Source of the DNA: Luidia sarsii
Lineage: Eukaryota > Echinodermata > Asteroidea > Paxillosida > Luidiidae
NCBI GenBank assembly: GCA_949987565.1
Contig: OX465103.1
Span: 6,887,384-6,951,383 of the forward strand
Length of the DNA stretch: 64,000 nt
Direction: 5' to 3'
The number at the start of each line of letters is the position of its first letter. The stretch's first letter is position 1. Both the position numbers and the translations under genes were made by a program. Below, one piece after another: positions 1 to 10,507 of this stretch. Under the pieces are notes generated by a model. It was not told the DNA's origin and ran no database searches. It worked only from the letters and a program-made list of their open reading frames with translations.

Positions 1-83
1 AGCAGTGTGATGATTGGAAGGCTCTAGGGAGATTTTTCCAAACTCGTTGTGCAGCCTCCAATAATTTCCACATCTCTTTGCAG

Positions 84-1301
84 TCGCAGATCCTGTCGTT
101 GTGTCAGACGGTGAAGTTCCTCAGGATTCCGGGAGTCAAGTCCTTGCTCCATCTTCGCCAAGTGTCGCGTCAAGAGAGGAGACAGATGGGAAGCCGTCTT
201 GTCAAATGGATGTAAGATGTCACCTCTTCCCTTGTCAAGCAAATCATTGATGCACAGTTAAAAAAACCAATGATGGCAAATGCCAGTTTCTTGGGATCTA
301 AGGCTTAGCTTTACTAATGTAATTAAAATGTGTAACAATTAAAGGAAAGGCTGACTGGGAACTTTTTAACAAATTGAAAAAGATGGCGAAGAAAATACTT
401 TGACTGGACTAGGACTTGAACCCCAAGACCTCTGGTTTTGTGTACCAGCGCTCTGAAAGAATGGTTTAGTGCTTTTGACTGGCGCCCTTACCCTGGCAAA
501 GATTAGTTGACTAATTGGGAAGGCCACCATCTAAGGGCTGGACAGCTCAGATCGTAAGAGCGCTGGTATTAAAAACCAGAGGTTTCGGGTTCAAGTCACG
601 GTCCAGTCAAAGTTTTCGCAATTTTTGATAATTTGATTTTGCTCATTTTAGTCAATTTTTGCATATTATGGGTTTCATTTTTTGCTCATTTTTAAACAAG
701 GAAAATGTATTTAAGCTGAACTGCTCTTCCTTTTTATCTGGAAAATCATTCAGAATTCTGGTGGGAAACGCTTGGCTACCCCACAATCCCAAGAAATTCT
801 GTGTATTCCAGAAAGGTAAGTGAACCAGTCAATGATCCCGGTCCACAGGTAGACTAGAGTCAAAGTTTTCTTTGCTTTTCTTATGATATCAATTGCATAG
901 CTGCCAACCTATCTTAAAGGAAATTAGGAATATTTCTGCTAAAAACAAAGATGAATCACAGAGCACACTACATAGGAATACATGGGTATTTTCAAGCCAA
1001 AAATCAGAAATTTGTTGTCAAGAGTTTGTAAAAAGTGATAGAATCTTACCCCAAAAAGAGAAATGATTTCTCCAAAATAGGAATGGTTGGCAGCTATGCA
1101 ATTGCATTGGAGCTGGAACCTTCAAACAATGCACTTGGTCTCGTCTTTGATAGCCCTCTAACGGCAGTAGCAGAGCCGCGCCGTCGCAAACGCAAAACCC
1201 ACGACTACGGCAGCCTGCACAGTGACAGCGGCAGTTCCATGGGCGACGAGGACGCCACACTGAGACGAAGCAAGCGAGAGAGAAAGACCGCCAAGAACTG
1301 A
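84..1301 (+). CDS. C-terminal exons of an unidentified nuclear protein (partial, 5' end outside window)
   Basis: Three exons join in consistent phase: 84-211, 754-815 and 1094-1301 (stop TGA at 1299-1301). The first has acceptor tttgcag and donor gtaaga. The second has acceptor cattcag and donor gtaagt. The third has acceptor ttggcag. The first exon needs one base from an upstream exon outside the window. The visible 132 or so residues are low-complexity and hydrophilic: an acidic/Ser-Pro stretch, then KRLATPQSQEILCIPES, then a very basic end with EPRRRKRKTH and RRSKRERKTAKN. The two basic clusters look like nuclear localisation signals. I do not recognise the family. A chromatin or DNA-replication protein is only a guess. 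The minus-strand open frame over 24-242 is the competing reading of the first exon. The plus-strand exon is preferred because both splice sites and the phase chain fit. Confidence 0.6.
345..640. mobile_element. Two SINE-1 copies in opposite orientation
   Basis: 345-475 carries a reversed tRNA-like unit (GGACTTGAACC, CTCTGGTTTTGTGTACCAG). 525-640 carries a forward unit (GGGCTGGACAGCTCAGATCG, GGTTCAAGTCACGGTCC). Both are in the intron after the first visible exon of the left-edge gene. Confidence 0.7.
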
Positions 1302-1870
1302 GTGGCGTGGCAAGTCCGTGCACTGCGGGCCAGCGTGCAACCGAGTCGTACGAAGTGTGTTGGAATGTCCCCATCCCAGGCCAAAGCCAAAAACTTGCTA
1401 AGTCAATCCTAACATATTCTATTCGGGGTGTTGTTTTTTTTAAGTTGCTTTGCAATGCATGCTGATTGGTGTCAATCAAGGTTGTAATCGAACTACCTAA
1501 TGATTCCACCAAGTCTACCATCCTTTATACATTGGGATAGTCATATCATTATGTACATGTGAAAATCTTTATATACATGTAATTGCTAACGTTTGGATTA
1601 CAAAAAGTAACTGCACTCAGCAAGATGAGATCACTGTCATATAATGTACATCATACTTAACTATTACTTGGCTTTGGAACCTTTTTTGTATTGAGGTACT
1701 GCATGCACAGACAAATCACGACAAGTTAAAAGTCTGGTTGTTTTCAGTCATGAGCAACACTTTAATTTTAAAAAGGAGGTTATTCATGTACATAGCATTC
1801 TGAACATGGTCATTTTAGAGAACATGTTTTTTCAGCAAAAACAAACTTTTGTCTGGATATTTTGAATGAA

Positions 1871-1876
1871 TTTATT
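1871..1876 (-). terminator. Candidate poly(A) signal of PRPF18
   Basis: TTTATT on the plus strand reads AATAAA on the minus strand, about 595 bases past the PRPF18 stop. It lies upstream of the poly(A) signal of the opposing gene, so the two mature transcripts would overlap by roughly 100 bases. Confidence 0.35.
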
Positions 1877-1944
1877 CAGATCATGTGCATGTACTGGTAT
1901 TCAAAAAATGCTAAACAAGTGGTGTAATATGCAAATATGAGATA

Positions 1945-1950
1945 AATAAA
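1945..1950 (+). terminator. Poly(A) signal AATAAA for the 84-1301 gene
   Basis: Canonical AATAAA about 640 bases after the stop codon at 1301. It is the first canonical signal seen on this strand downstream of the gene. Confidence 0.5.
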
Positions 1951-2470
1951 GCACAGTGTATTTCATCCATTTGTCTACAAGACGTCTTTTTTTGGGTCTA
2001 CATTTTGAACTGTATGATTTAGCCAGGCACTAAGTAGAAAATAATTTGTGTATGTACATGTACTACCGGTAACTAAGACCTGTATGAGTTTGTTGCAACA
2101 ACAAACATGGATCTTATCATTCTGCGTGGCAAACTGCTGGAGGGTAGAAAATGAATTCAGTCTCGTAGACCAACTGCGATCGGTATCTCAGCCTCGCGGG
2201 GCATTGTTGATGGCCTTCAATGGGACTTCCCTCTCAGTCAGGATTTCGAGGACTATTTGTTACTGACATCACCACAATCCATAGAGAGAGAGAGAGAGAG
2301 CTTTGACTTGTTCCTTCACTGGTCAATGCGGCATATTGTCACTTGGATAGAGGCTGAATTTGAAAGACGGAGCCTAATGTCCAAAGGCCTGTTGTCAGCA
2401 ATGTCCACTGGGTTGTCCTTCCAAGTTTTCGTCGTGACGGATACGGAGAAGCCTTTAGGAGGGGATTCCA

Positions 2471-5400
2471 TCAATGCTGAATGATGTCGCTCTTCACGTA
2501 CTCCACGCTCCTGGACGGAACCGTTGGGAAATGTCGCTGGCACTGTGTCATCAATCTCTTCAATGCCTGGCGTCAAATGATGGTTGAACAAGAAAAGAAA
2601 GATGTTTCAATGCAGCAAAGACTAGTTGACTATTTGTATTGCATTATTATACACAATTACAAAATTCACTGGATTTTGATCTGTATAATATGCTGACACG
2701 GCATTGCAATATCTTACTGTGTAGAAATGGTAACATTGAAATGAATAAAACATGTTTCTATGTGTGGATATTATTTTATGTGTGTGGGCATAATCTTGTT
2801 TCCAATCAACCTAATGTACTAAAAATATAACAATGTTCAAAGGTTGTTGATACATACCTGAATGAATTTCCTCTGTGTTTCGTCGTTCAGCACATCTAAG
2901 GTTTTGTAAGTTAAGAAAACTTTTTGTTGTTATTGTTTATTATTACCAAATCACAGCTGAAAGCTTAATTACATGGAATATTAAACAGTAAAAACCATAA
3001 ACAGATCCCAGTCAGAAGCAATTCAACCATTAACTGCCATATATCTCCAGGGATTACGCCCTTGGTTTCATTCAGATGCAAACAACCAATTGTTGTAAAC
3101 CTGGCTACGGCAGCTCGGGAATCTCACAAAGAGGATGCAGATTTTTTTCAATTCAAGTTGGTATAGTTTATTTTCACATCACCGCACACAAAATTTAGCA
3201 ATGGCGTAGAGAACTAGTTTTAATTTTTGTTTTACATCCGAGTTTTCAAAGGATACGAGCCACGTTCTTGGAGAAGATCTTCTCTCTCCCGGTTCTGGCG
3301 TGAATGCCCACCATGGTGACACCGATGGGCCAGGGCGCATTCCCTATGGCCATCTGTAGGTAGGTATCACTGGCCTGGAGAAAAAGAACAGACCACAGAC
3401 TAAAACAAGGCACTAGATTCCGTCTTATACCAGTGATTGTACTCTGTGCTTTTCTTTCTGTCCATAGCCTTGGGAAGCTTATGCTTCACCCCAGACCTAC
3501 ATCTTGTAACTTGCGTTTTGTGTGTGTTAATGTTAACTATACACAGTTTAAATAATTATGTACATGTACTGCAAACTGAATATTACTACATAAGTACATA
3601 TACATGTATGATGTATGTACAGTCATTACGCAGCAAAGAAATAAATGTAAAAATATACAAACAGCACTCACGCTGGTCATGTGTTCAGAAATACAGACTG
3701 TGCTATACACATACGAAATGGCTGAGGTTTTATCTGGGAAGCAGTATTAAAGTCCTCTTATTTTGTGATCACACTCACTCAAGTTACAGGGTTTTATTTT
3801 TCAAGTTACCTTGACGTAGTCTCTGTCCAGCATGTGTCTGACAATGGTCACCAAGCTGTCCAGCAAGTCGGGGCCTAAAGACTGCAAGTAGACATTGAAA
3901 GACTAACCATTATCTTATCACATTAATTGGCTATGGCTTACAAAGTACAAACAAGTCTATGTAGGTCATCAACAAGCGGCTGCGGCCAGTTCCCATAGGG
4001 TTGCGTGTTACTTCTAGCCGCAGTCAAAATATTTGGACACGGCCTATTGCAAGCTGACAAGTTCATCGGCATGTGATCGTCTCTGAAACACCGCTGAGTC
4101 TCAGTGACTCTGCCTGTAGTCTTAGTTAAAGACCTTGATCTGCATCACTTCAAATAGATTTACAAATGTATTTCTATTTGTTATTACATTTCTTTCAATG
4201 ATGTCATTCCGTACAGTCTAACCGAGCCTGTACAGGTTACAAAAATAATTAGCCATTGAGTTACATTTCAGAAAACAGTAGTACACATTTTTGATGATTT
4301 CGTAATAAACATTTTGTTAAACCGAATGACAACATCGTATGCACCACAGTAGATTTGTCAGAGTGCAGCAGATAACGTCACATTTTTTAGAGATACGAGC
4401 AGCCAATCCGGCACAAACACTCCTTTGACATCGCGGCCGTATTTCCAGTCCTACCTGCTTTTTAAGCTTCCTGATGAGTGGCTGGAGGTACGCTTTGGTC
4501 TGACTGTAGGTGGCGCTCTCCAGCTTGCCTAAGTTTGAGCGCTTTTTGTGTTCCTCTCGTCTGTTCAACTCCTGGGCCCAAATCTTGAGCAGAAACTTCA
4601 GCAAGAAGGCAAAAAAGATTGTCACAAAGAAAGATAGCAATTGTTTACATGTTAATCTTTACATTTATATCTACAACCCTTTATATTTAAATGGACCATA
4701 TTTATATTACAATTTGGTTGCAAATTTTACATTTTTGAGGAAATGTTTTCAATTTTGAAATATGGCAAACAAAACTTTGACTGAACCGGAACTTGAACCT
4801 GCAACCTTTGGTTTTTGTGTAACGGTGCTCTTCCATCTGAGCTATCCAGCCCTTAGATGATGGCCCTCCCAAACAAACTAGCCTTTGCCAAGGTTTTCAA
4901 AATCAACAGTTGTGCCACACACAACAGTAGTACACGTAGCCTTGAAGAGAGATCCAACAACATCAAACTGTATATTGATTAGATTACCTTGATGTAGCGC
5001 ATGATGACTTTGCTGTCCAGTTCATCGTCGCTCTGTCCCATCCCTTCAGCCATTTCCAAGATGTCCTCCACCGTAGAGCCGTCGTCATCAAACTTGATGT
5101 CGTAGGCTCGGTTGGGGACGTCCTCGCCTTGCAGCTTCACCATTTCTTCCAAGTACTGCTGGTCGACCTTGTCCATGGCTTCTTTGAAGTCGTTCCTCAA
5201 GCCCTAGAATTGAAACAAATTCAGGAAGCGTGTGCCATCAGTGATAGCCTCTCACTAAGGCTGCTTTCGCTTTCTATGAAAACTTTGACCATTTTTTTTT
5301 TCAATTTGTTCAAAATGTTCCCAAGTCAGTGTTTCCTTGTTTACTTATTTGAAAAGAAACAAATCATAACCCATAATCTGCCGAGTTATGCAGAAATGCT

Positions 5401-7630
5401 ACAAACGCTGAACTATGTGAAATTCCATGGTCTATCTTTAAGTTTAATAGTGAAAATGATGGTGTTATCCCATTCACTTTTCTTGTATCATAATGAAGTA
5501 AATTTCATACATTTTTAAGTACACTGGTATACAGTTTGTTTGGGTTTTATACTTTTATTGTCATTGACAATTTTCTCTTGTAATGCACGTTTTTATTGTT
5601 TGAGTGTGTAGGCAGGAATGTGCTGTGACCAGTCAGGCAGATATGGGTTAAGAAGCATTCTTTGCTTCTAACCTTGTTGATTTCTGGTGCTAACATCTCG
5701 TAACGCCGTAATCTGAAGAATGCCTCGGCATCGGATTCACCAAATAATCGGATGGGTTCCTGTCTCTCCCTCAGACGCTTGATGACCTGACAGCCAAAGA
5801 AAAAAGAAAAAAGAAGTTAAAGAACTGAAGGTATCCTTTTATGCTCAGGCCTGCTATGGGAGATTTTACATGTGGTATGGCAACAGGCAGTGTCGTTGGT
5901 TTACCAGCTCTTTTCAGAACCATACTCTGGGCATTCAGTACTTCTTACCCCGAGCAGGGCAAATACCTGCAAACCCACATTGATTTACATTCTCATCAGT
6001 CAAACGTGTCAACCACAACTGGCAGTCCGCCAAAGTAGAAATGGAGGATTTTTGATTAGACGAAAAGGGCATGGCAGTTCAGACTTCACTTCACACCTAC
6101 CTCTTGTCTTGATAACGTCACAAGATTTGGGTCCATTGTGTCAGTAGACTCCCTCCGAACCTTTTTCTCAATAGATTCTTTCGATGTACCTTCATTGTCC
6201 TGAGTGTTATGGGAAAGAAGTTATATCCATCGCCAATTATTAGGCACTTGTCAAATCTCAAATACAAATTACAATGTCTTTTTTTCTGCAGGCAGTTGGG
6301 CAAAGCACTGAACATAGTGTTTAAGAAGTGCATATTCACCCAGCACTGCATTTTGTCGTTGCCGGGTAAATATAACCCCCGTTAGAAGTGTACCCAGCAA
6401 TGGCATTCTTCCTGGGGGCCGTTCCTGCTGATGTTATGCATATTTATGAACACTCTTTACTCTAATTGGCCAACATCAAGAGTATAAAGCATACATGAAT
6501 ATGCATTTAAAATATGATTGGCCAATCAGACTATGGGACCGGCAGAACAGCGTTTGCGGGCAGAATGCTGTTGCCAGGTGAATGTAACTTGAAGTTGACC
6601 AAGAAAAACACAAATCATGAAATGTTTCAAGGGTCCAGTCTTTGAATATTCCCTTCAGGGTTTTTCTCAAGGGAAATGAAAATATCTTGAGGAAGCTCAT
6701 ACCTTTCGATGTCTTTGCTTGTAATCCTCCTCCTGTTTTTTCATCAGGTCTCCGCGCTTGAAAAATGTTTTGCCAGAGTCCTGAAGAAAAGGCAAAACCA
6801 ATTTAAAACAGGATTCGTAAAAGAAACGGTAACTGTAGCCCTCTCACTCCTTTTTAAAATGTTCCCTTTTTTCAGAAATGGGGGTGTGATCCTGGCTGGA
6901 GATCTACGGCAGACTGGCACCCCCACCGCGACAAAGACTAGTTGACTATTTGGGAGTACACATTGGACTAAAATGCTTCTGAGCACTGCATATCCCCTTT
7001 AAGGGCTGGATAGCTCGGATGGAAGAGCACTGATACGTTAATCCAGAGGTCTCAGATTCAAGTCCAAGTCCAGTCTACATTTACTTTGCCATTTTCCAAA
7101 ATTGTTAAATCATTCAAAATCCCACTCATATTTTCCTTCATTTGTTTGAAATAAGATGCTATTTTTGGCAGTACTACTAATATTTATCCTGAAACACTAC
7201 TAAGCCGACAAACACAAATATTAATTTCCCTTTTTTTCATCGTTGTCCTGCACAGATTTTAAATCTAAAAAAGAGACAGGAATTTGCCATAAATTGGAAA
7301 AAAGGTAAACATTAAATTCAATGACAGACATTGTGATGGGCTAACAGTAACAGTAACACTGAGTGAGAGTGATACTGTATTACTTCTTATAGCAACATTT
7401 GTCCATCCACAGCATTATTTCCTACCTCCATGGTCACAGTGTGTAACTTAACACACCAGTCACCAGACATGTTCAATTTCATCGGCAATTTTATCATGGG
7501 AAGCGTTAGTAATAACTAAGTCCCATTTTAAGTAAAGTAGCCACTAATTGTTTGTCCTTACCGAGGTGACGACCTTATTGTCCTGCAGCTGCTTCTTCTT
7601 CCTGGCGATTTCGGCTTTTAAAAAGTCCAT
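2471..7630 (-). CDS. PRPF18: Pre-mRNA-splicing factor 18 (PRP18), complete, 10 exons
   Basis: PRP18 is a U5-associated factor needed for the second step of nuclear pre-mRNA splicing, where it acts with SLU7. Coding exons in transcript order are 7630-7562, 6780-6703, 6199-6101, 5786-5673, 5203-4988, 4595-4455, 3881-3810, 3374-3257, 2895-2858 and 2566-2471. They sum to 1041 nt (346 aa), close to the usual size of about 342. All phases agree. The protein starts [14 protein letters not shown]. The SFM helix region with [15 protein letters not shown] lies near residues 83-113, and the invariant PRP18 loop [16 protein letters not shown] starts near residue 271. The last exon carries [15 protein letters not shown] and ends SDIIQH. 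Exon 2895-2858 is only 38 nt ([12 protein letters not shown]). It is easily missed, because reading through the preceding donor (gtatcc) gives a false early stop. Introns hold SINE-1 and TIR repeats. Confidence 0.96.
2995..3175 (-). mobile_element. SINE-1 body fragment
   Basis: It matches the body seen at 63186-63330 and, in the other orientation, at 60770-60900 (AGAAGCAATTCAACCATTAA, CATTCAGATGCAAAC, CAGCTCGGGAATC). The tRNA-like part is absent. It lies in the PRPF18 intron between the 38-nt exon and the exon at 3257-3374. Confidence 0.6.
4745..4885 (-). mobile_element. SINE-1 copy in a PRPF18 intron
   Basis: Reversed tRNA-like unit with GGAACTTGAACCTGCAACC (box B side) and GAGCTATCCAGCCCTTAGAT (box A side), preceded by CAAAACTTTGACTGAACC. 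Confidence 0.65.
6384..6590. mobile_element. TIR element (CAATGGCATTCTTCC family) in a PRPF18 intron
   Basis: The left end GTACCCAGCAATGGCATTCT and the right end AGAATGCTGTTGCCAGGT form imperfect inverted ends. The inside has GATTGGCCAATC and paired TATGCATATT/AATATGCATT words. Related pieces lie at 10807-10940, 16550-16680 and 20035-20106. Confidence 0.5.
6890..7130 (+). mobile_element. SINE-1 copy in PRPF18 intron 1
   Basis: Forward unit with GACAAAGACTAGTTGACTAT, GGGCTGGATAGCTCGGATGG and a degraded box B (AGATTCAAGTCCAAGTCC), followed by the usual CTTTGCCATTTTCC tail. Confidence 0.65.
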
Positions 7631-8248
7631 TTTGACCGCTGTTCTCAAAGACAAATAATCGAAAAAACTACAACCACCAACAGCACAACAAAATTACGAC
7701 ATCAAAATAATAACATGTTGAGAGTAACTAGCGCCCTCTTGCGTTGGAAGGTGATCGCTGAAAATCATTGATGTGTCAAAGTAAAATTACCACAATAAAA
7801 TCGGTTCTGTTGTATCTCTTTTTATGAATAGATCCTAATAAAAAAATACGTTAGTAAGCATTTCAATGAAAATAATTTAATTGAGGTTCGTGAGATTTGA
7901 GTACACAAAAGGATTTGGTTTTTGCAATCGATGATTTATTTGCACAAAATGTTGGAAGGGCAGTAGGGTAGCAAACACTGTTAGTGTTATCAGGCGCGCA
8001 CAACTCCGCTATACAAACTCTGAAATTACTAACGAGACACCAATCGTTTGAATCGTCACTCGTGTAATTAGCGACATAATGACTTAGCATCAGTCTCAAC
8101 CGTGTATCAAAGGTGAGTTGTATGATGATTTTATTTAGAAATTGGCAACTCTGCATGTATCGTTAGATTTAGAGCAGCAAATTGAATCTCGCTGTTCCAA
8201 ATCAGCTCCAAAGTCCAACTCTAAATGTCTAAACCTTCGTCCAAGCAT

Positions 8249-8282
8249 GGAGGAATAAGAAGCTCTTCTTATTCCTCCATGG
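8249..8282. repeat. Short hairpin ATGGAGGAATAAGAAG / CTTCTTATTCCTCCAT
   Basis: 16-bp perfect arms around a 2-bp spacer, directly beside the 94-bp palindrome. The half-motif TATTCCTCCATG recurs as a hairpin at 33064-33094 and as a single arm at 51136-51151, so it is an interspersed palindromic repeat. Confidence 0.8.
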
Positions 8283-8284
8283 TC

Positions 8285-8378
8285 TACCCCCAGAACTGTG
8301 GGGTTCTACGTCGTCCGCTGCTCTCCCGACCGGTCGGGAGAGCAGCGGACGACGTAGAACCCCACAGTTCTGGGGGTA
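8285..8378. repeat. Perfect 94-bp palindrome, no spacer
   Basis: 47-bp arms are exact reverse complements about a centre between 8331 and 8332 (GACC|GGTC). The outer ends are TACCCCCAGAACTG and CAGTTCTGGGGGTA. It is GC-rich in an AT-rich neighbourhood. It could extrude as a cruciform and may be a recent fold-back insertion. Confidence 0.95.
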
Positions 8379-8979
8379 TCCATGGTCCAAGTTACTTGTC
8401 GGCAAAAGTATTGTTTAATTATACCCTTGGCCTTAATTTAAACAGAGCCCATATTATAATAATGATTGAACTGATACTGTGAAAGTGATACTGGGTACAT
8501 GTATCGTGGGAACCCCCGTTTTCGACGCTACACGTTTTCGACGCTTAGCCTTCTAACTCACATCGCACTATGAAAACAACTCCGTATAACGATCTCAGAC
8601 TTCGTATCTTACAGTTGGTTTCCTGCTCTTGTCCGTCACCGAAAATGTGGAAATTTAAGGCTTTTCCAGTAGGCCAAACTCGTGTTATTCAAAAAGTTGC
8701 TCTTTTGGGGTCTATTTTCCTAGGTACAAAATTGGCAGTTGCTTCGAAGCTCCAGTTTTCTTTATTGTTGGTCCTAAAAAAAATCTTAGTGTACTATAAC
8801 AAACCCCAACATCCGTAGAAAAAAAATATATCACGCCACTTGAGCAAGTTGAGGCAGTCCGTTCTGGGTAAAAACTATGGAGCCTCCTATAGGGCGTCTC
8901 GCTTATATATTTTTTTAAATTAAATTTTTATTATTATTTCAAGACAAAAAGTAACATGGCCCAATAGGCTTTTTTTTAA

Positions 8980-9144
8980 ATGAAAAAAATAAAAGGGCAG
9001 CTAGAGAAAGTACCAAGAAGGAGGAAATGTGTCTCTGGAGTGACATTGGGAAAGGTCATAACTGAAGAAGCAGCGAGAAAGAGGATTGTGGAGTTTTTTT
9101 TAAACGTCACAAAAGAAGACATCAACCAGACCAATACGTTTTAA
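8980..9144 (+). CDS. Short open frame, 54 aa, possible transposon or exon remnant
   Basis: ATG at 8980, TAA at 9142-9144. The product is basic and has protein-like composition (KVPRRRKCVSGVTLGKVI followed by TEEAARKRIVEFF). No family is recognised and no flanking exon was found. It could be a transposase fragment, an unannotated exon or chance. Confidence 0.2.
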   Translation: MKKIKGQLEKVPRRRKCVSGVTLGKVITEEAARKRIVEFFLNVTKEDINQTNTF

Positions 9145-9624
9145 GCATAAATTATGAATGATCTCAGGAAAGTGTTAGAAGCAGTGTGGAAAAACAAAAA
9201 CAAAGATGAACACAAAAAACATACAGGGAAGAATTTTACAGTGCCACACAGCATTTTGAGTTATTTTAAGAATATATTTTGCGTTTGGCTGCACTGGGAC
9301 ACCTTACTAAACACCACCGACGAAAATAGGTGACGATGCTTACTGCGCAGTGCGCCGCGGACGTCAACAAAACCGGGTAATCTTACGGAAGTGACAGGCT
9401 TGATCAACCTTCTCTATGATTATTCTAATAGTCTGTGGTGTGGAGAAAGTAACTGAGAGCTCTTTTAGTGTGATACTTTCGTCCACATTGTTCAGTTTGA
9501 AGAAAAGTCCTTATATCGTCGAAAACCGGTTATTGGAGGATATATCCATGGAGATATCTAGCGATCTGGCCCCTGTTTACTAATAGTAATACTGGTCTGC
9601 TTTTAAAAAGTTCTACATTACATT

Positions 9625-9703
9625 TAGTTGCGGTAACCGTAACCCTCATCCTCCCGAAGGTCGGAGACCTGAGGGTGGATGAGGGTTACGGTTACCGCAA
9701 CTA
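9625..9703. repeat. Inverted repeat, 27-bp arms, 25-bp loop
   Basis: The left arm begins TAGTTGCGGTAACCG and the right arm ends CGGTTACCGCAACTA; the arms are perfectly complementary. ACATTACATT words flank both sides. Confidence 0.9.
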
Positions 9704-9903
9704 CATTACATTACTTTACATTATTACGCCTAGATAAGATAGTTTTTGCAACTACCAAATTCAACTTGTCACCATTAATATTGGGTCAGTAATTTACAAC
9801 TATACAGGAGGCCTAAAATAAAATGAAATATAGTTAAAATTATTTGTTGAAACTAAAGCTAAATCAATCTTAATCCAGCAGCAGAAAAATGACTTATGGC
9901 AGC

Positions 9904-10256
9904 GTATATTTTGCCAGCCTCAGCATTCTTCTGTAAATAAAATGCTTTTTTGCTGTTGGCCTATATATCACTGATTAGTGATAGTGATACTGATAAAGTG
10001 ATAGTGTCTAGTGATGCTGTGATAGTCTGCTAGTGATACTACTAGTGTAGTGATAGTGATAATAGTGATAGGCCAGTTTTCATTACGTCATCATCATGGC
10101 AGCCGTTTTGCTCTCTCAATGTTATTTTACGGGAGGTCATTCCTGCTGTATGTCGGCACCATGTGACATGTTAATGAAAATTGGCCAATTGATCAGAAAA
10201 TAGGGAACGGCTAAAATAACGTTTGCAAGAAGAATGCTGGTGCTGGCAAAATATAC
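9904..10256. mobile_element. MITE-like element with about 30-bp terminal inverted repeats
   Basis: The left end GTATATTTTGCCAGC and right end GCTGGCAAAATATAC are inverted, and each is followed inward by an AGCATTCTTC/GAAGAATGCT word. The inside holds a run of GTGATA-type words at 9960-10065. It appears related to the CAATGGCATTCTTCC family at 6384. Confidence 0.65.
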
Positions 10257-10507
10257 ACTTCCTTTTGAAAATGACTTTTGTTTCATCGGAGTTGTTTTTG
10301 TTTGCCCACACAGACAAGTCGATCTCTCACAATGAATTTGAGATTTGAGAGCTGACAGACAGAGACAGCCCAGTTCAAAGTGATGGAATTTCTAGAATCT
10401 ACTTAGACATGGATGAATACGAGTGAATTGATCCAGCAGTAACAAGTAATGAGACTACGTGTGTACATCGTGTAGTGCATCGTCCAACTGAGTGTGGCGT
10501 GGGAACG

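Larger units (their letters stand above)
1302..2470. other. Convergent 3' UTR region
   Basis: No coding exon is supported here. It should hold the 3' UTR of the plus-strand gene ending at 1301 and that of PRPF18, which ends at 2471 on the minus strand. A (GA)n run sits at 2283-2300. The open frames over 1018-1521(-), 2048-2266 and 2257-2484 have no splice or homology support. Confidence 0.5.
7631..10507. other. Intergenic region between divergent PRPF18 and USP genes
   Basis: This holds the promoters of two divergent genes plus several strong inverted repeats, annotated separately. A GC-rich patch at 9340-9375 (TGCGCAGTGCGCCGCGG) resembles an NRF1-like site and may belong to a promoter or an unseen 5' exon. 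Little else can be assigned. The open frames over 7863-8156(-), 8225-8482 and 8570-8818 have no support. Confidence 0.5.

Noticed and set aside
24..242. 72-codon minus-strand frame (HRLTQRQDLRLQRDVEII)
   Set aside because: Looks protein-like, but the plus strand has a strong acceptor (83), strong donor (212) and phase continuity with two further exons.
1018..1521. 167-codon minus-strand frame opposite the last exon of the left-edge gene
   Set aside because: Low-complexity and Cys/Trp-rich. The plus-strand exon chain with matching phases explains the locus.
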